From positions 1 to 39,709 of the forward strand of contig JAXJSH010000122.1 in assembly GCA_036310185.1 (NCBI GenBank): DNA of 39,709 nt, written 5' to 3'. Under the pieces are notes generated by a model, which saw only the letters and a list, made by a program, of their open reading frames with translations, searched no databases and was not told where the DNA came from. The stretch comes from JALENY01 sp036310185. GTDB lineage: Bacteria; Bacillota; Clostridia; Lachnospirales; Lachnospiraceae. How positions within the stretch are numbered: the stretch's first letter is position 1; the number at the start of each line of letters is the position of its first letter. Of this stretch, positions 24,652 to 32,390 are shown one piece after another. A program made the translations under genes and the position numbers.

Positions 24652-25506
24652 TTAGTATTCATTCGGTAATTCATCAATCTCATCGAATCGGAATACCGGA
24701 CCGTCCTTGCAGACATATTTTGATCCGATATTGCATCGTCCGCATTTACCAACGCCGCATTTCATTCTCAGCTCTAAAGTTGTATAAACCTGTTCGTTGG
24801 AGAAACCAAGCTCTTTTAATCCGGCCAGAACGAATTTGATCATGATTGGCGGACCACATACCAGAGCAGTTTTGTCTGTATCAAAACCAAGTTCTTTTAC
24901 ATAGGTCGGTACGAATCCAACATGGCCGTCCCAGCCTTCCTGTTCACGGTCGATGGTCAGATATACGTTTACACCTTCTGTTTTCATCCATACTTCCTGG
25001 ATTTCTTTTAACTGTACCAGATCATCTGCGGAACGGGATCCGTATACGATATCCACGGTTCCGTAGTTTTCTCTGTTATCCAGCACGTAGTTGATTACAG
25101 AACGCAGCGGAGCAAGTCCGATACCACCTGCGATAAACAGAAGATTTTTTCCTTTTAACTCGGTTTCCACCGGGAAGTAATTTCCGTACGGTCCGCGAAC
25201 GGTGATCTCATCACCAACCTGAAGGCTGTGAAGATATTCGGTCAGCATACCGCATTTTTTAATACTGAATTCCTGGTATTCTTTGTTTGTCGGTGAAGAT
25301 GTGATGGAAAACATACCTTCACTCACACCCGGAGCGCATACCATGGCACACTGGCCAGGCATATGCTCGAATAATTTTCCGCCTTCCGGAGCGTTTACAC
25401 GAAATGTTTTTACATCCGGAGTTTCCTGACGGATGTCGGTGATCACACCGACCTGCGGAATCAGGGTATCTAATGTATAATTTTCATGACAGGTGCATTC
25501 ACACAT
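24652..25506 (-). CDS. flxA: FlxA-like FAD/NAD(H)-binding oxidoreductase subunit
   Basis: 284 residues. Ferredoxin-NADP reductase fold: an FAD part with VKTFRVNAPEGG and GMFSITSSPT (modified RxYS motif), then GPYGNYFPVE. An NAD(H) part follows with FIAGGIGLAPLRSVINYVL and VYGSRSADDL. The C-terminus binds a [2Fe-2S] cluster (LELRMKCGVGKCGRCNIG), as in PyrK and HydG-like proteins. In FlxABCD-HdrABC this subunit oxidises NADH. The start is the ATG at 25506, which shares one base with the stop of flxB (TAATG) and follows AGGAGG; the frame open to 25593 is not used. Confidence 0.88.
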   Translation of the reverse strand: MCECTCHENYTLDTLIPQVGVITDIRQETPDVKTFRVNAPEGGKLFEHMPGQCAMVCAPGVSEGMFSITSSPTNKEYQEFSIKKCGMLTEYLHSLQVGDEITVRGPYGNYFPVETELKGKNLLFIAGGIGLAPLRSVINYVLDNRENYGTVDIVYGSRSADDLVQLKEIQEVWMKTEGVNVYLTIDREQEGWDGHVGFVPTYVKELGFDTDKTALVCGPPIMIKFVLAGLKELGFSNEQVYTTLELRMKCGVGKCGRCNIGSKYVCKDGPVFRFDEIDELPNEY

Positions 25507-26546
25507 TATTTTTCGCCCTCCTGTTTCTGAAAGGATTTGATTACTTTTACGATATTTAAAGATGCCGGACATTTTTCCACACAACGGCCGCATCCTACAC
25601 AGGAATACATGCCATCGTTGTTTGCCGGGAAGTATACCAGCTTGTGCATGAATCTCTGACGGAATCTCTGCATCTGGCTGTTACGGTTGTTTCCGTGTGC
25701 CATCATGGTGAAATCGGAATACATACAGGAATCCCAGCAGCGATAACGCTGTACACCATTGGCTGTATTGTAGTCTTTAATATCGTAGCACTGGCAGGTC
25801 GGGCACACGAAGGTGCAGGTACCGCATGCCAGACACGGTTTATAGATTTCTTCCCATACAGGGGAATTGAATTTTTCAGTCAGAACATCGCCGTTCCAGC
25901 CTTCCAGAGACAGATTGCTGTACGGAAGTTTTTCAACGATATTGCGGATTGCAGTTTTTTCTGCTTCCACTTTTTCTTCATCAGCAGCATCTGCTGTTGT
26001 GAAAAGACTTTCCACGGTTTTTGTGAGCGCCTCACCTTTTTCGGTAAGTGCTTTCCAGTACAGGCTTCCCTCTACCATCCAGGTTGCCACATCAGCAACC
26101 GGTTCTGCACAGTCAGTGCCAAATACTTTACAGAAACAGGATTCTTCCGGCTCATGACATGCCATAGCCACAATTGTTCCATGTTTTCTTCTTGCTGCAT
26201 AGTAGGTATCCACCGGATCAGCCAGAAATACTTTGTCCAGAACCTGAACGCCCTGTACGTCACAGGCTTTCATGCCAAATACAACAAAATCCTGATCTTT
26301 CAGTGCTCCCGGTTCGATGGAAAGTTTCTTTCCATCTTTTTTTACATTATATAAAGTCTCACTCTGCGGGAAAAATGCATCTTTCGGGGATTTTACGGTT
26401 TTCAGTGTATCCAGATCCACCTCTGCATCTTCCGTCCATGCTTTGAAATTTACCTGACCGCTGGTCTTCACCGGCAGATACAGTTCCTGTGCTGCCGCAA
26501 TTGCCTGGAATAATGCGGACAGATTTTCTTTTGCTATCTTATACAT
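25506..26546 (-). CDS. flxB: FlxB-like 4Fe-4S protein (AsrA-type)
   Basis: 346 residues. Similar to the alpha subunit of anaerobic sulfite reductase and to FlxB: an N-terminal region of about 200 residues with FGMKACDVQGVQVLDKVF and CHEPEESCFC, then CLACGTCTFVCPTCQCYD (cluster 1) and CVGCGRCVEKCP (cluster 2). It passes electrons from the FlxA flavin towards FlxC/FlxD. No sulfite reductase catalytic subunit (AsrC) is in the operon, so an Asr role is unlikely. Three bases separate it from flxC. Confidence 0.85.
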   Translation of the reverse strand: MYKIAKENLSALFQAIAAAQELYLPVKTSGQVNFKAWTEDAEVDLDTLKTVKSPKDAFFPQSETLYNVKKDGKKLSIEPGALKDQDFVVFGMKACDVQGVQVLDKVFLADPVDTYYAARRKHGTIVAMACHEPEESCFCKVFGTDCAEPVADVATWMVEGSLYWKALTEKGEALTKTVESLFTTADAADEEKVEAEKTAIRNIVEKLPYSNLSLEGWNGDVLTEKFNSPVWEEIYKPCLACGTCTFVCPTCQCYDIKDYNTANGVQRYRCWDSCMYSDFTMMAHGNNRNSQMQRFRQRFMHKLVYFPANNDGMYSCVGCGRCVEKCPASLNIVKVIKSFQKQEGEK

Positions 26547-26549
26547 ACA

Positions 26550-27524
26550 TTATCCCCTCTCTCCTACGATACTCGGTTCTGCGTCATCAAATGTGAAATT
26601 GGTGAGCGGTGCCCTGGAATCTGTATCTGCTCCGGCCTGATATTCACCGTACAGTTCATTAATGTCTTTGATGAATTTACGGTTGAACAGGTGAAGCGGA
26701 ATACCCTGCGGACATACACGGCTGCATTCGCCGCAGTCTGTACATCTTCCGGCTACATGGAATGCACGGATGATGTGGAACATTTTCTCTTCAAAAGAGT
26801 CCACGTTTGCTTTCTGTGCACTGTCAAACTTGGTGCTGTCGAATACACATTTACGGCAGCTACATGCAGGACAGACATTTCTGCAGGCATTGCAGCGGAT
26901 ACATTTGCTCAGCTCGCTCTGGAAGAATGCAAATTTTTCTTCCGGGCTCATTGCCTCGATTCGCTCTATTTCTGCAAAACGCTCTGCATCTTTTGTATCT
27001 TTTGACTCACCGATCAGTTCGTCGTATACTTTGTGTTCTTTTCCTTTACATACATGACATCTTTCCAGCATTGCATCTTTATATGCGCAGGATTTCTCAC
27101 CATAGATGGTCTGGATGGTCAGTGTATCCGCTTCATCGGTCATTTCTGCACCCTGAATGCTCTCGATACCTTTGATGCCCTGTTTTTTGATCTTTTCAAT
27201 ATCCAGCTTGCCTTTGCAGCCAACACCGATGATGTAGGCCTTTTCTCTGTCTACACGGTGTTCTTTGATCAGCTGGTTAAAGCTGTATGTATCACACGGT
27301 TTCAGACAAACCAGTGTTTTTCCTTCCAGTTTGGAAGCTTCGATCATATATTTACTTAAGTTTGCTCCGCAGAATCCGTTGTATACGAAATCTTTCAGAG
27401 ATTCTTCTGTCTCAAAGTAAGCCGGTTCCGGATTGTAAGAGAGGTCTCCGGCTTTCCAGCCAAGCACGCGGGCTACGGTACCGTCAGCCAGCAGCTCTTT
27501 TGCACGATTGATTATTTCCTGCAT
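26550..27524 (-). CDS. flxC: FlxC-like 4Fe-4S dicluster protein
   Basis: 324 residues. An N-terminal domain includes FCGANLSKYMI, VCLKPCDTYSFNQLI and GVGCKGK, reminiscent of F420-hydrogenase beta-like proteins. Then come CHVCKGKEH, the ferredoxin motif CIRCNACRNVCPACSCRKC and a second motif CTDCGECSRVCP. It has the size and cluster layout of FlxC in FlxABCD-HdrABC gene sets. GGGGG precedes the ATG, and the start overlaps the flxD stop by 13 bp, implying coupled translation. Confidence 0.83.
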   Translation of the reverse strand: MQEIINRAKELLADGTVARVLGWKAGDLSYNPEPAYFETEESLKDFVYNGFCGANLSKYMIEASKLEGKTLVCLKPCDTYSFNQLIKEHRVDREKAYIIGVGCKGKLDIEKIKKQGIKGIESIQGAEMTDEADTLTIQTIYGEKSCAYKDAMLERCHVCKGKEHKVYDELIGESKDTKDAERFAEIERIEAMSPEEKFAFFQSELSKCIRCNACRNVCPACSCRKCVFDSTKFDSAQKANVDSFEEKMFHIIRAFHVAGRCTDCGECSRVCPQGIPLHLFNRKFIKDINELYGEYQAGADTDSRAPLTNFTFDDAEPSIVGERG

Positions 27525-27955
27525 CTTAAATCCCCCAATCTTACGTTTTTACCGAGAGAATGGATCTTCTCTACGAATTCATTCATAGTCTGTGAGAATT
27601 TCACACCTTCTGCTGCGGATACCCATTCTACACGGGTACGTCCGTTTTCCACACCGATATAATCCAGCATGGAGAACAGCAGTGTCATACGTCTTCTTGC
27701 ATAGTAGTTACCGGTGCTGTAGTGGCAGTCTCCCGGGTGGCATCCACACATGATTACACCGTCCGCACCTTTTTCAAATGCACGGAGGATAAACATGGGG
27801 TTGACACGGCAGGAACACGGTACACGGATGATTTTTACATCTGCCGGATAGGTCAGACGGCTGCTTCCGGCAAGGTCAGCACCTGCGTAACTGCACCAGT
27901 TACAGCAGAATGCCACGATTTTCGGTCTGAATTCTTCTTTTGCTTCTATCGACAT
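27512..27955 (-). CDS. flxD: FlxD/MvhD-like iron-sulfur subunit
   Basis: 147 residues. The MvhD family signature is clear: FCCNWCSYAGADLAG at residues about 16-30, RVPCSCRVNP, and DGVIMCGCHPGDCHYSTGNY. MvhD carries a [2Fe-2S] cluster and hands electrons from the input module to HdrA. The frame is open to 28054, but the start chosen is 27955, where GGAGG lies ten bases upstream; it overlaps the hdrA stop by 10 bp. Confidence 0.93.
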   Translation of the reverse strand: MSIEAKEEFRPKIVAFCCNWCSYAGADLAGSSRLTYPADVKIIRVPCSCRVNPMFILRAFEKGADGVIMCGCHPGDCHYSTGNYYARRRMTLLFSMLDYIGVENGRTRVEWVSAAEGVKFSQTMNEFVEKIHSLGKNVRLGDLRCRK

Positions 27956-29934
27956 ATTGCATCTACCTCCGCGATAATCTGTCTGTTGGAGAATCCCTTC
28001 AGGTCCATGGAACCGGACGGGCAGGCAACGGTACAAGCTCCGCAGCCCTGACACAGTGCACTGTTTACCACTGCGATACGGCGTGTTTCACGGATACCGT
28101 GGTCATTCACTTCTTTCTCTTCGTATGTGATCGCTCCGTAAGGACAAACGTTTGCACATGTGGAACATCCGTTACACATCAGTTCATCTGCATGAGCGGT
28201 ACACGGGTTGGTCATCAGTTTATCTTTTGCCAGAAGTCCGATTGCTTTTACAGCGGCAGCGCCGGCCTGTGCTACGGTCTCCGGAATATCTTTCGGTCCC
28301 TGACATACACCGGACAGGAAAATACCTGCGGTCGGTGATTCTACCGGACGAAGTTTTGCATGCGCCTCTGTCAGGAAGTTGTTGGTATCGATGCTGGCGG
28401 TCAGCATGGTAGCAATCTTTCTTACATCCGGATTCGGCTCGATCGCAGTTGCAAGAACTACCATATCTGCTTCCATTCTGATCTGGCTGTTATCCAGAAG
28501 GTCAGAAGCCTGTACCAGAAGTTTTCCGTTCGGCTGCGGAGCAACTTTTCCAACCTGGCCTTTGATGTAATTTACACCGTACTGTTCTACGGCTCTGCGG
28601 TAAAATTCATCAAAGTTTTTACCCGGAGTACGTACGTCGATGTAGAATACGGTAACATTTACATCCGGATATTTATCACGGATCAGCATTGCATGTTTTG
28701 CGGTGTACATACAGCAGATTTTGGAACAGTAGCTCTTTCCTCTGCTGTCGGAGCAGCGGCTTCCCACACACTGTACAAATACGATCTCCTTCGGTGCTTT
28801 TCCGTCGGAAAGACGTTCCAGATGACCTTTTGTCGGGCCTGCTGCATTCATGATTCGCTCCAGTTCCAGAGATGTGATAACATCTTTGCTCTGGTTGTAT
28901 GCGTATTCATCGTAATTATCCAGTTTGATGGTGTCAAAACCGGTAGCAACTACGATTGCGCCGTACTTCTCGGTAACGATCTCATCTTTCTGTGTATAGT
29001 CAATTGCGCCTGCCTGACATACTTTTGAACAGACACCACATTTTCCGGTTTTGAACTTGAGACAGTGCTCTGTATCAATAACCGGTACATTCGGGATTGC
29101 CTGTGCAAACGGTGTATAGATGGCGCTTCTTGTATTTAATCCTCTGTTGAACTCGCTCGGCGCTTTCTTGGAAGGACATTTTTCCTGACATACGCCGCAT
29201 CCGGTACATTTATCTATATCAACATATCTTGCTTTTTTGCGGATATCTACGGTAAAATCACCCACAAATCCGGATACTTTTTCTACTTCACTATATGTAT
29301 AGATCTTGATTTTCTCGTGTGCTGCTGCCTCCACCATTTTCGGTGTCAGGATACATGCAGAACAGTCCAGTGTCGGGAATGTTTTGTCAAGCTGGGACAT
29401 TCTTCCGCCGATACTCGGTGTTTTTTCCACGATATCTACTTCGTAGCCAGCATCAGCAATGTCAATTGCGGTCTGAATACCGGCAATACCGCCGCCGATT
29501 ACAAGGGCACGTTTTGTTACACGGCTCTCGCCCGGTTTCAGCGGAGTGTTCAGATTTACTTTTGCTACGGCAGCTCTCATCAGGATAACTGCTTTTTTGG
29601 TAGCTTCTTCCATATCTTTATGGATCCATGAAACATGTTCACGGATATTGGCGATCTCCACCATGTATGGATTCAGGCCGGCACGTTCTGCTGCTTTACG
29701 GAATGTAGTCTCATGCATACGCGGTGAACAGGAACATACAACCATTCCTGTCAGCCCTTTTTCTTTAATGGCTTTCGCGATCAGGGCCTGACCAGCTTCG
29801 GAACACATATACTGATAATCTTCCGCATGAACAACGCCCGGCTCCATCATAGCCATCTCTACTACTTTTTTTACATCTACTGTTGCTGCGATATTGCTTC
29901 CGCAGTGACAGACAAATACTCCTATTCTCTGCAT
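27946..29934 (-). CDS. hdrA: heterodisulfide reductase subunit A-like, flavin-based bifurcation subunit
   Basis: 662 residues, canonical HdrA length. Order: an N-terminal CHCG segment (about 9-12), CSCSPRMHE, the FAD site VIGGGIAGIQTAIDIADAGY (about 145), ferredoxin-type CTGCGVCQEKCP and CGVCSKVC, FVQCVGSRC with SYCSKICC, and C-terminal CNGCSTCANVCP and CQGCGACTVACP. In methanogens and acetogens HdrA holds the bifurcating FAD: electrons from a donor of intermediate potential are split between ferredoxin and the HdrBC branch. CAGGAGG precedes the ATG, 5 bp after hdrC. Confidence 0.95.
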   Translation of the reverse strand: MQRIGVFVCHCGSNIAATVDVKKVVEMAMMEPGVVHAEDYQYMCSEAGQALIAKAIKEKGLTGMVVCSCSPRMHETTFRKAAERAGLNPYMVEIANIREHVSWIHKDMEEATKKAVILMRAAVAKVNLNTPLKPGESRVTKRALVIGGGIAGIQTAIDIADAGYEVDIVEKTPSIGGRMSQLDKTFPTLDCSACILTPKMVEAAAHEKIKIYTYSEVEKVSGFVGDFTVDIRKKARYVDIDKCTGCGVCQEKCPSKKAPSEFNRGLNTRSAIYTPFAQAIPNVPVIDTEHCLKFKTGKCGVCSKVCQAGAIDYTQKDEIVTEKYGAIVVATGFDTIKLDNYDEYAYNQSKDVITSLELERIMNAAGPTKGHLERLSDGKAPKEIVFVQCVGSRCSDSRGKSYCSKICCMYTAKHAMLIRDKYPDVNVTVFYIDVRTPGKNFDEFYRRAVEQYGVNYIKGQVGKVAPQPNGKLLVQASDLLDNSQIRMEADMVVLATAIEPNPDVRKIATMLTASIDTNNFLTEAHAKLRPVESPTAGIFLSGVCQGPKDIPETVAQAGAAAVKAIGLLAKDKLMTNPCTAHADELMCNGCSTCANVCPYGAITYEEKEVNDHGIRETRRIAVVNSALCQGCGACTVACPSGSMDLKGFSNRQIIAEVDAICR

Positions 29935-29939
29935 TCCTC

Positions 29940-30329
29940 TTACCTCCTGTATCTTCTGAATGCACTTACTAACAACTGCTGCGGCATTTCAGAATCCAAA
30001 CGTTCCGGAATCTCATCCGGCACCAGATAATTCTGACCTTTCTGTCTAACAACCAGCTGTCTTACTGCGTCAATCAGTTTACCAGGCTGTACATCTCTTG
30101 GGCAGCGTTCTACGCATGCAAAACAGGAGAGACATTTCCAAAGGGATTTTGACTGGATCAGTGAATCCATATCTTCTTTGATGACATAAGATACGAACTG
30201 ATGCGGTTTGATATCCATTTCATCGAAAGAAGGACATGTAGCAGAACATTTTCCGCATTTCATACATTTCAGCGGATTTACTCCACTGATTTCCTGTATC
30301 TGTTCAGCTTGTTTTTTTGCATTATTCAC
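29940..30329 (-). CDS. hdrC: heterodisulfide reductase subunit C-like
   Basis: 129 residues. Two ferredoxin motifs: CMKCGKCSATCP (Cys22, 25, 28, 32) and CLSCFACVERCP (Cys66, 69, 72, 76). HdrC passes electrons from HdrA to the clusters of HdrB. The likely start is GTG at 30329: GAGGAGG lies nine bases before it, inside hdrB, and the 8-bp overlap suits this tightly coupled operon. The in-frame ATG at 30398 would add 23 residues that merely overlap hdrB and look unlike HdrC. Confidence 0.9.
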   Translation of the reverse strand: MNNAKKQAEQIQEISGVNPLKCMKCGKCSATCPSFDEMDIKPHQFVSYVIKEDMDSLIQSKSLWKCLSCFACVERCPRDVQPGKLIDAVRQLVVRQKGQNYLVPDEIPERLDSEMPQQLLVSAFRRYRR

Positions 30330-31122
30330 AGTCCTGTACCTCCTCTTTGACACCCAGTGCTTCTGCCAGCAGTTCGGTAAAGTAATATACCGGAACATCC
30401 ACGGTATCGCACTTGTTCAGGTTATACATACACAGCGGACAGGCGGTAACAAGCATGTCTGCACCAAATCCTTCTGCGCTCTTTTTGATGGTATGGCACA
30501 TATTTTCTGCCATTTCTTTTTCTTTCAAAGATATGTATCCGCCGCAACATTCGTTGCGGTACGGGTATACAACCGGTTCTGCACCAAGTGCACGGATAAA
30601 ATCTTCGATGATCGTCGGATTTTCCGGATTATCAAAAGCCATGACTTTTCCCGGTCTCAGCAAAAGACATCCATAATATGCGCCCACTTTTTTACCGGTC
30701 AGCGGATTTACTGTTTTTTCTTTGATTGTATCAAATCCGACTTTATCTCTTAATACTTCCAGGAAATGAAGAACGTTGGTCTCACCGGCATACGGTTCTT
30801 CAAGTCCCATATAATTATTTGCTCTGGTACGAATGTCTTCCACATTTTTCATGTCATCGTTTACCCGTTTGATCACGTGATGACATGCGGAACACATGGT
30901 TACCAGATCCTGTCCTTTTTCTTTTGCTGCATTTAAAGCACGGACAGATGACAGTTTTGTAGCAATTTCATCTTTTCCAAGAGGATAGACACCGCCGCAG
31001 CACTGCCAGTCTTCAATCTCTTCCAGCTCTATTCCCAGGGCTTTTGCTGAAGCTCTTGCATAAACGTCCAAATCTTTTGCCTTTGTTCTTAGGGTACATC
31101 CAGGATAATAACTGTACTTCAT
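30322..31122 (-). CDS. hdrB: heterodisulfide reductase subunit B-like (two CCG domains)
   Basis: 266 residues. Both non-cubane-cluster motifs are complete: Cys9, Cys41-42, Cys77 and Cys80; then Cys152, Cys192-193, Cys228 and Cys231. In methanogens this subunit reduces the CoM-S-S-CoB heterodisulfide. This bacterium has no such substrate, and fumarate reductase genes stand in the same operon. The start at 31122 follows AGGAGG; the frame to 31158 is not used. It follows mdh by 25 bp. Confidence 0.94.
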   Translation of the reverse strand: MKYSYYPGCTLRTKAKDLDVYARASAKALGIELEEIEDWQCCGGVYPLGKDEIATKLSSVRALNAAKEKGQDLVTMCSACHHVIKRVNDDMKNVEDIRTRANNYMGLEEPYAGETNVLHFLEVLRDKVGFDTIKEKTVNPLTGKKVGAYYGCLLLRPGKVMAFDNPENPTIIEDFIRALGAEPVVYPYRNECCGGYISLKEKEMAENMCHTIKKSAEGFGADMLVTACPLCMYNLNKCDTVDVPVYYFTELLAEALGVKEEVQDCE

Positions 31123-31147
31123 AGTTCCTCCTACTTTTCTGTCATTC

Positions 31148-32095
31148 CTATAATTCAATCTGTTTGATGATTTCTTTCAGTGCATCGGCACTTGCTTTAA
31201 GCTGTTCGATCTCTTTCTTGTTCAGTTTCATCGGCACTTTACCCTGTACACCGTTCGGTCCTACTAAAGTAAGTGTGCTCAGACAGACATCTTCGATGCC
31301 GTATTCGCCATGCATCATAGTAGAAACTGTAGCGATGGATTCGGATGAAGCCAGAATAATTTCACACAGTTCACATACAGCTGAAGATACCGCATAGAAT
31401 GTAGCACCTTTGTTGGCGATGATCTGTCCGCCGGATTTCTGTACATACTGCAGCATAGTATCTTTATTCACATCCGGAATATCTCTGCCCAGAGATTTCA
31501 TAAGGTCAATATATTCAGCCATGCTTACACCGGAAATATAGGCGCTGCTCCACGGAATAAAGGAAGTGTCACCATGCTCACCAAACACGTATGCATGAAT
31601 GTTTTTCTGAGCAACCTGTAAATGTTCTGCCAGTCCACAGCGAAGTCTTGCTGTATCCAGAATCGTACCGGAACCAAGAATCTGTTTTTCCGGAAGTCCT
31701 GAAATCTTTGTAAATACATAAGTAAGAATATCCACCGGGTTGCTTACGATGATGTAATATGCATCCGGAGCAGCCTCTACAATCTTCGGAGTGATGGATT
31801 TTAAGATATTTACATTCGTCTGTGTCAGCTCTATTCTTGTCTGTCCTGGTCTTCTTGCAATACCAGATGTGATGATGACAATATCAGAACCTTTGGCATC
31901 GGCATAATCGCCTGCAATGATGGAAATTGGATTTCTGAAACAGGTTCCCTGTTCGATATCCATTACTTCACCGTCAGCTTTTTCCTTGTTAACATCAATC
32001 AATACCAGTTCTGATGCAAAATTTGATTTTGACAGAGTATAAGCGATTGTAGCACCTACACTGCCGGCTCCAATGATTGTAATTTTACTGCTCAT
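31148..32095 (-). CDS. mdh: L-malate dehydrogenase (LDH-like type)
   Basis: 315 residues of the lactate/malate dehydrogenase superfamily, with IIGAGSVGATIAYTL at the N-terminus, an Asp ending the second strand (VLIDV, NAD preference), the catalytic pair Asp147/His174 (LDTARLR, GEHGDTSF) and Arg150. The residue that decides the substrate, after TSGIA, is Arg81 (lactate dehydrogenases have Gln, malate dehydrogenases Arg). This predicts oxaloacetate/malate. It would often be labelled L-lactate dehydrogenase by overall similarity. First gene of the operon, 25 bp before hdrB. It makes the malate that fumarase and FrdAB turn into succinate. Confidence 0.87.
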   Translation of the reverse strand: MSSKITIIGAGSVGATIAYTLSKSNFASELVLIDVNKEKADGEVMDIEQGTCFRNPISIIAGDYADAKGSDIVIITSGIARRPGQTRIELTQTNVNILKSITPKIVEAAPDAYYIIVSNPVDILTYVFTKISGLPEKQILGSGTILDTARLRCGLAEHLQVAQKNIHAYVFGEHGDTSFIPWSSAYISGVSMAEYIDLMKSLGRDIPDVNKDTMLQYVQKSGGQIIANKGATFYAVSSAVCELCEIILASSESIATVSTMMHGEYGIEDVCLSTLTLVGPNGVQGKVPMKLNKKEIEQLKASADALKEIIKQIEL

Positions 32096-32120
32096 AATCT
32101 TTTCCTTTCAATGCTGTTTT

Positions 32121-32184
32121 ATTTTATCATATTTTATTTTGTTATAATACCATCGTTATTAAATTAACGTTATATTATTAACAA
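32121..32184 (-). promoter_or_regulatory. promoter region of the succinate operon with Rex-like sites
   Basis: Two overlapping 18-bp sites resemble the clostridial Rex operator (TTGTTAA-N4-TTAACAA). At 32167-32184 the match is 11 of 14, with a perfect TTAACAA half; at 32153-32170 it is 10 of 14. Downstream on the minus strand are TATTAT (32144-32149) and TGATAAAAT (32121-32129), either of which could be the -10. Rex responds to the NADH/NAD ratio, which would suit an NADH-consuming operon. Confidence 0.4.
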
Positions 32185-32341
32185 TATTACTATACAGAAA
32201 AAAACATAAATATACAAGCTTTTGCAGGACTGTTTTTTATTTTAAATTATTTTCTACATTTTGCCCTACTTTTTTTGATAATTTTTATCTTTTTGAAACA
32301 AATTGCACATGTGGATTTTCGGCCCTTCTCAGGGTAAGAAC

Positions 32342-32369
32342 AAAAAACCTGCCGATACTGCCCGGCAGG
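32342..32369 (-). terminator. intrinsic terminator of the CmpB-type gene
   Basis: CCTGCCG / CGGCAGG (32348-32354 with 32363-32369). On the minus strand it is followed by six T. It lies 21 nt after the stop at 32391. Confidence 0.88.
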
Positions 32370-32390
32370 CTTTCTGTCACTTTGCTTATA

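Noticed and set aside
25506..26546. Anaerobic sulfite reductase subunit A as the identity of the flxB gene
   Set aside because: The similarity is real, but no asrC-like siroheme subunit is present and all neighbours are Hdr/Flx/Frd genes.
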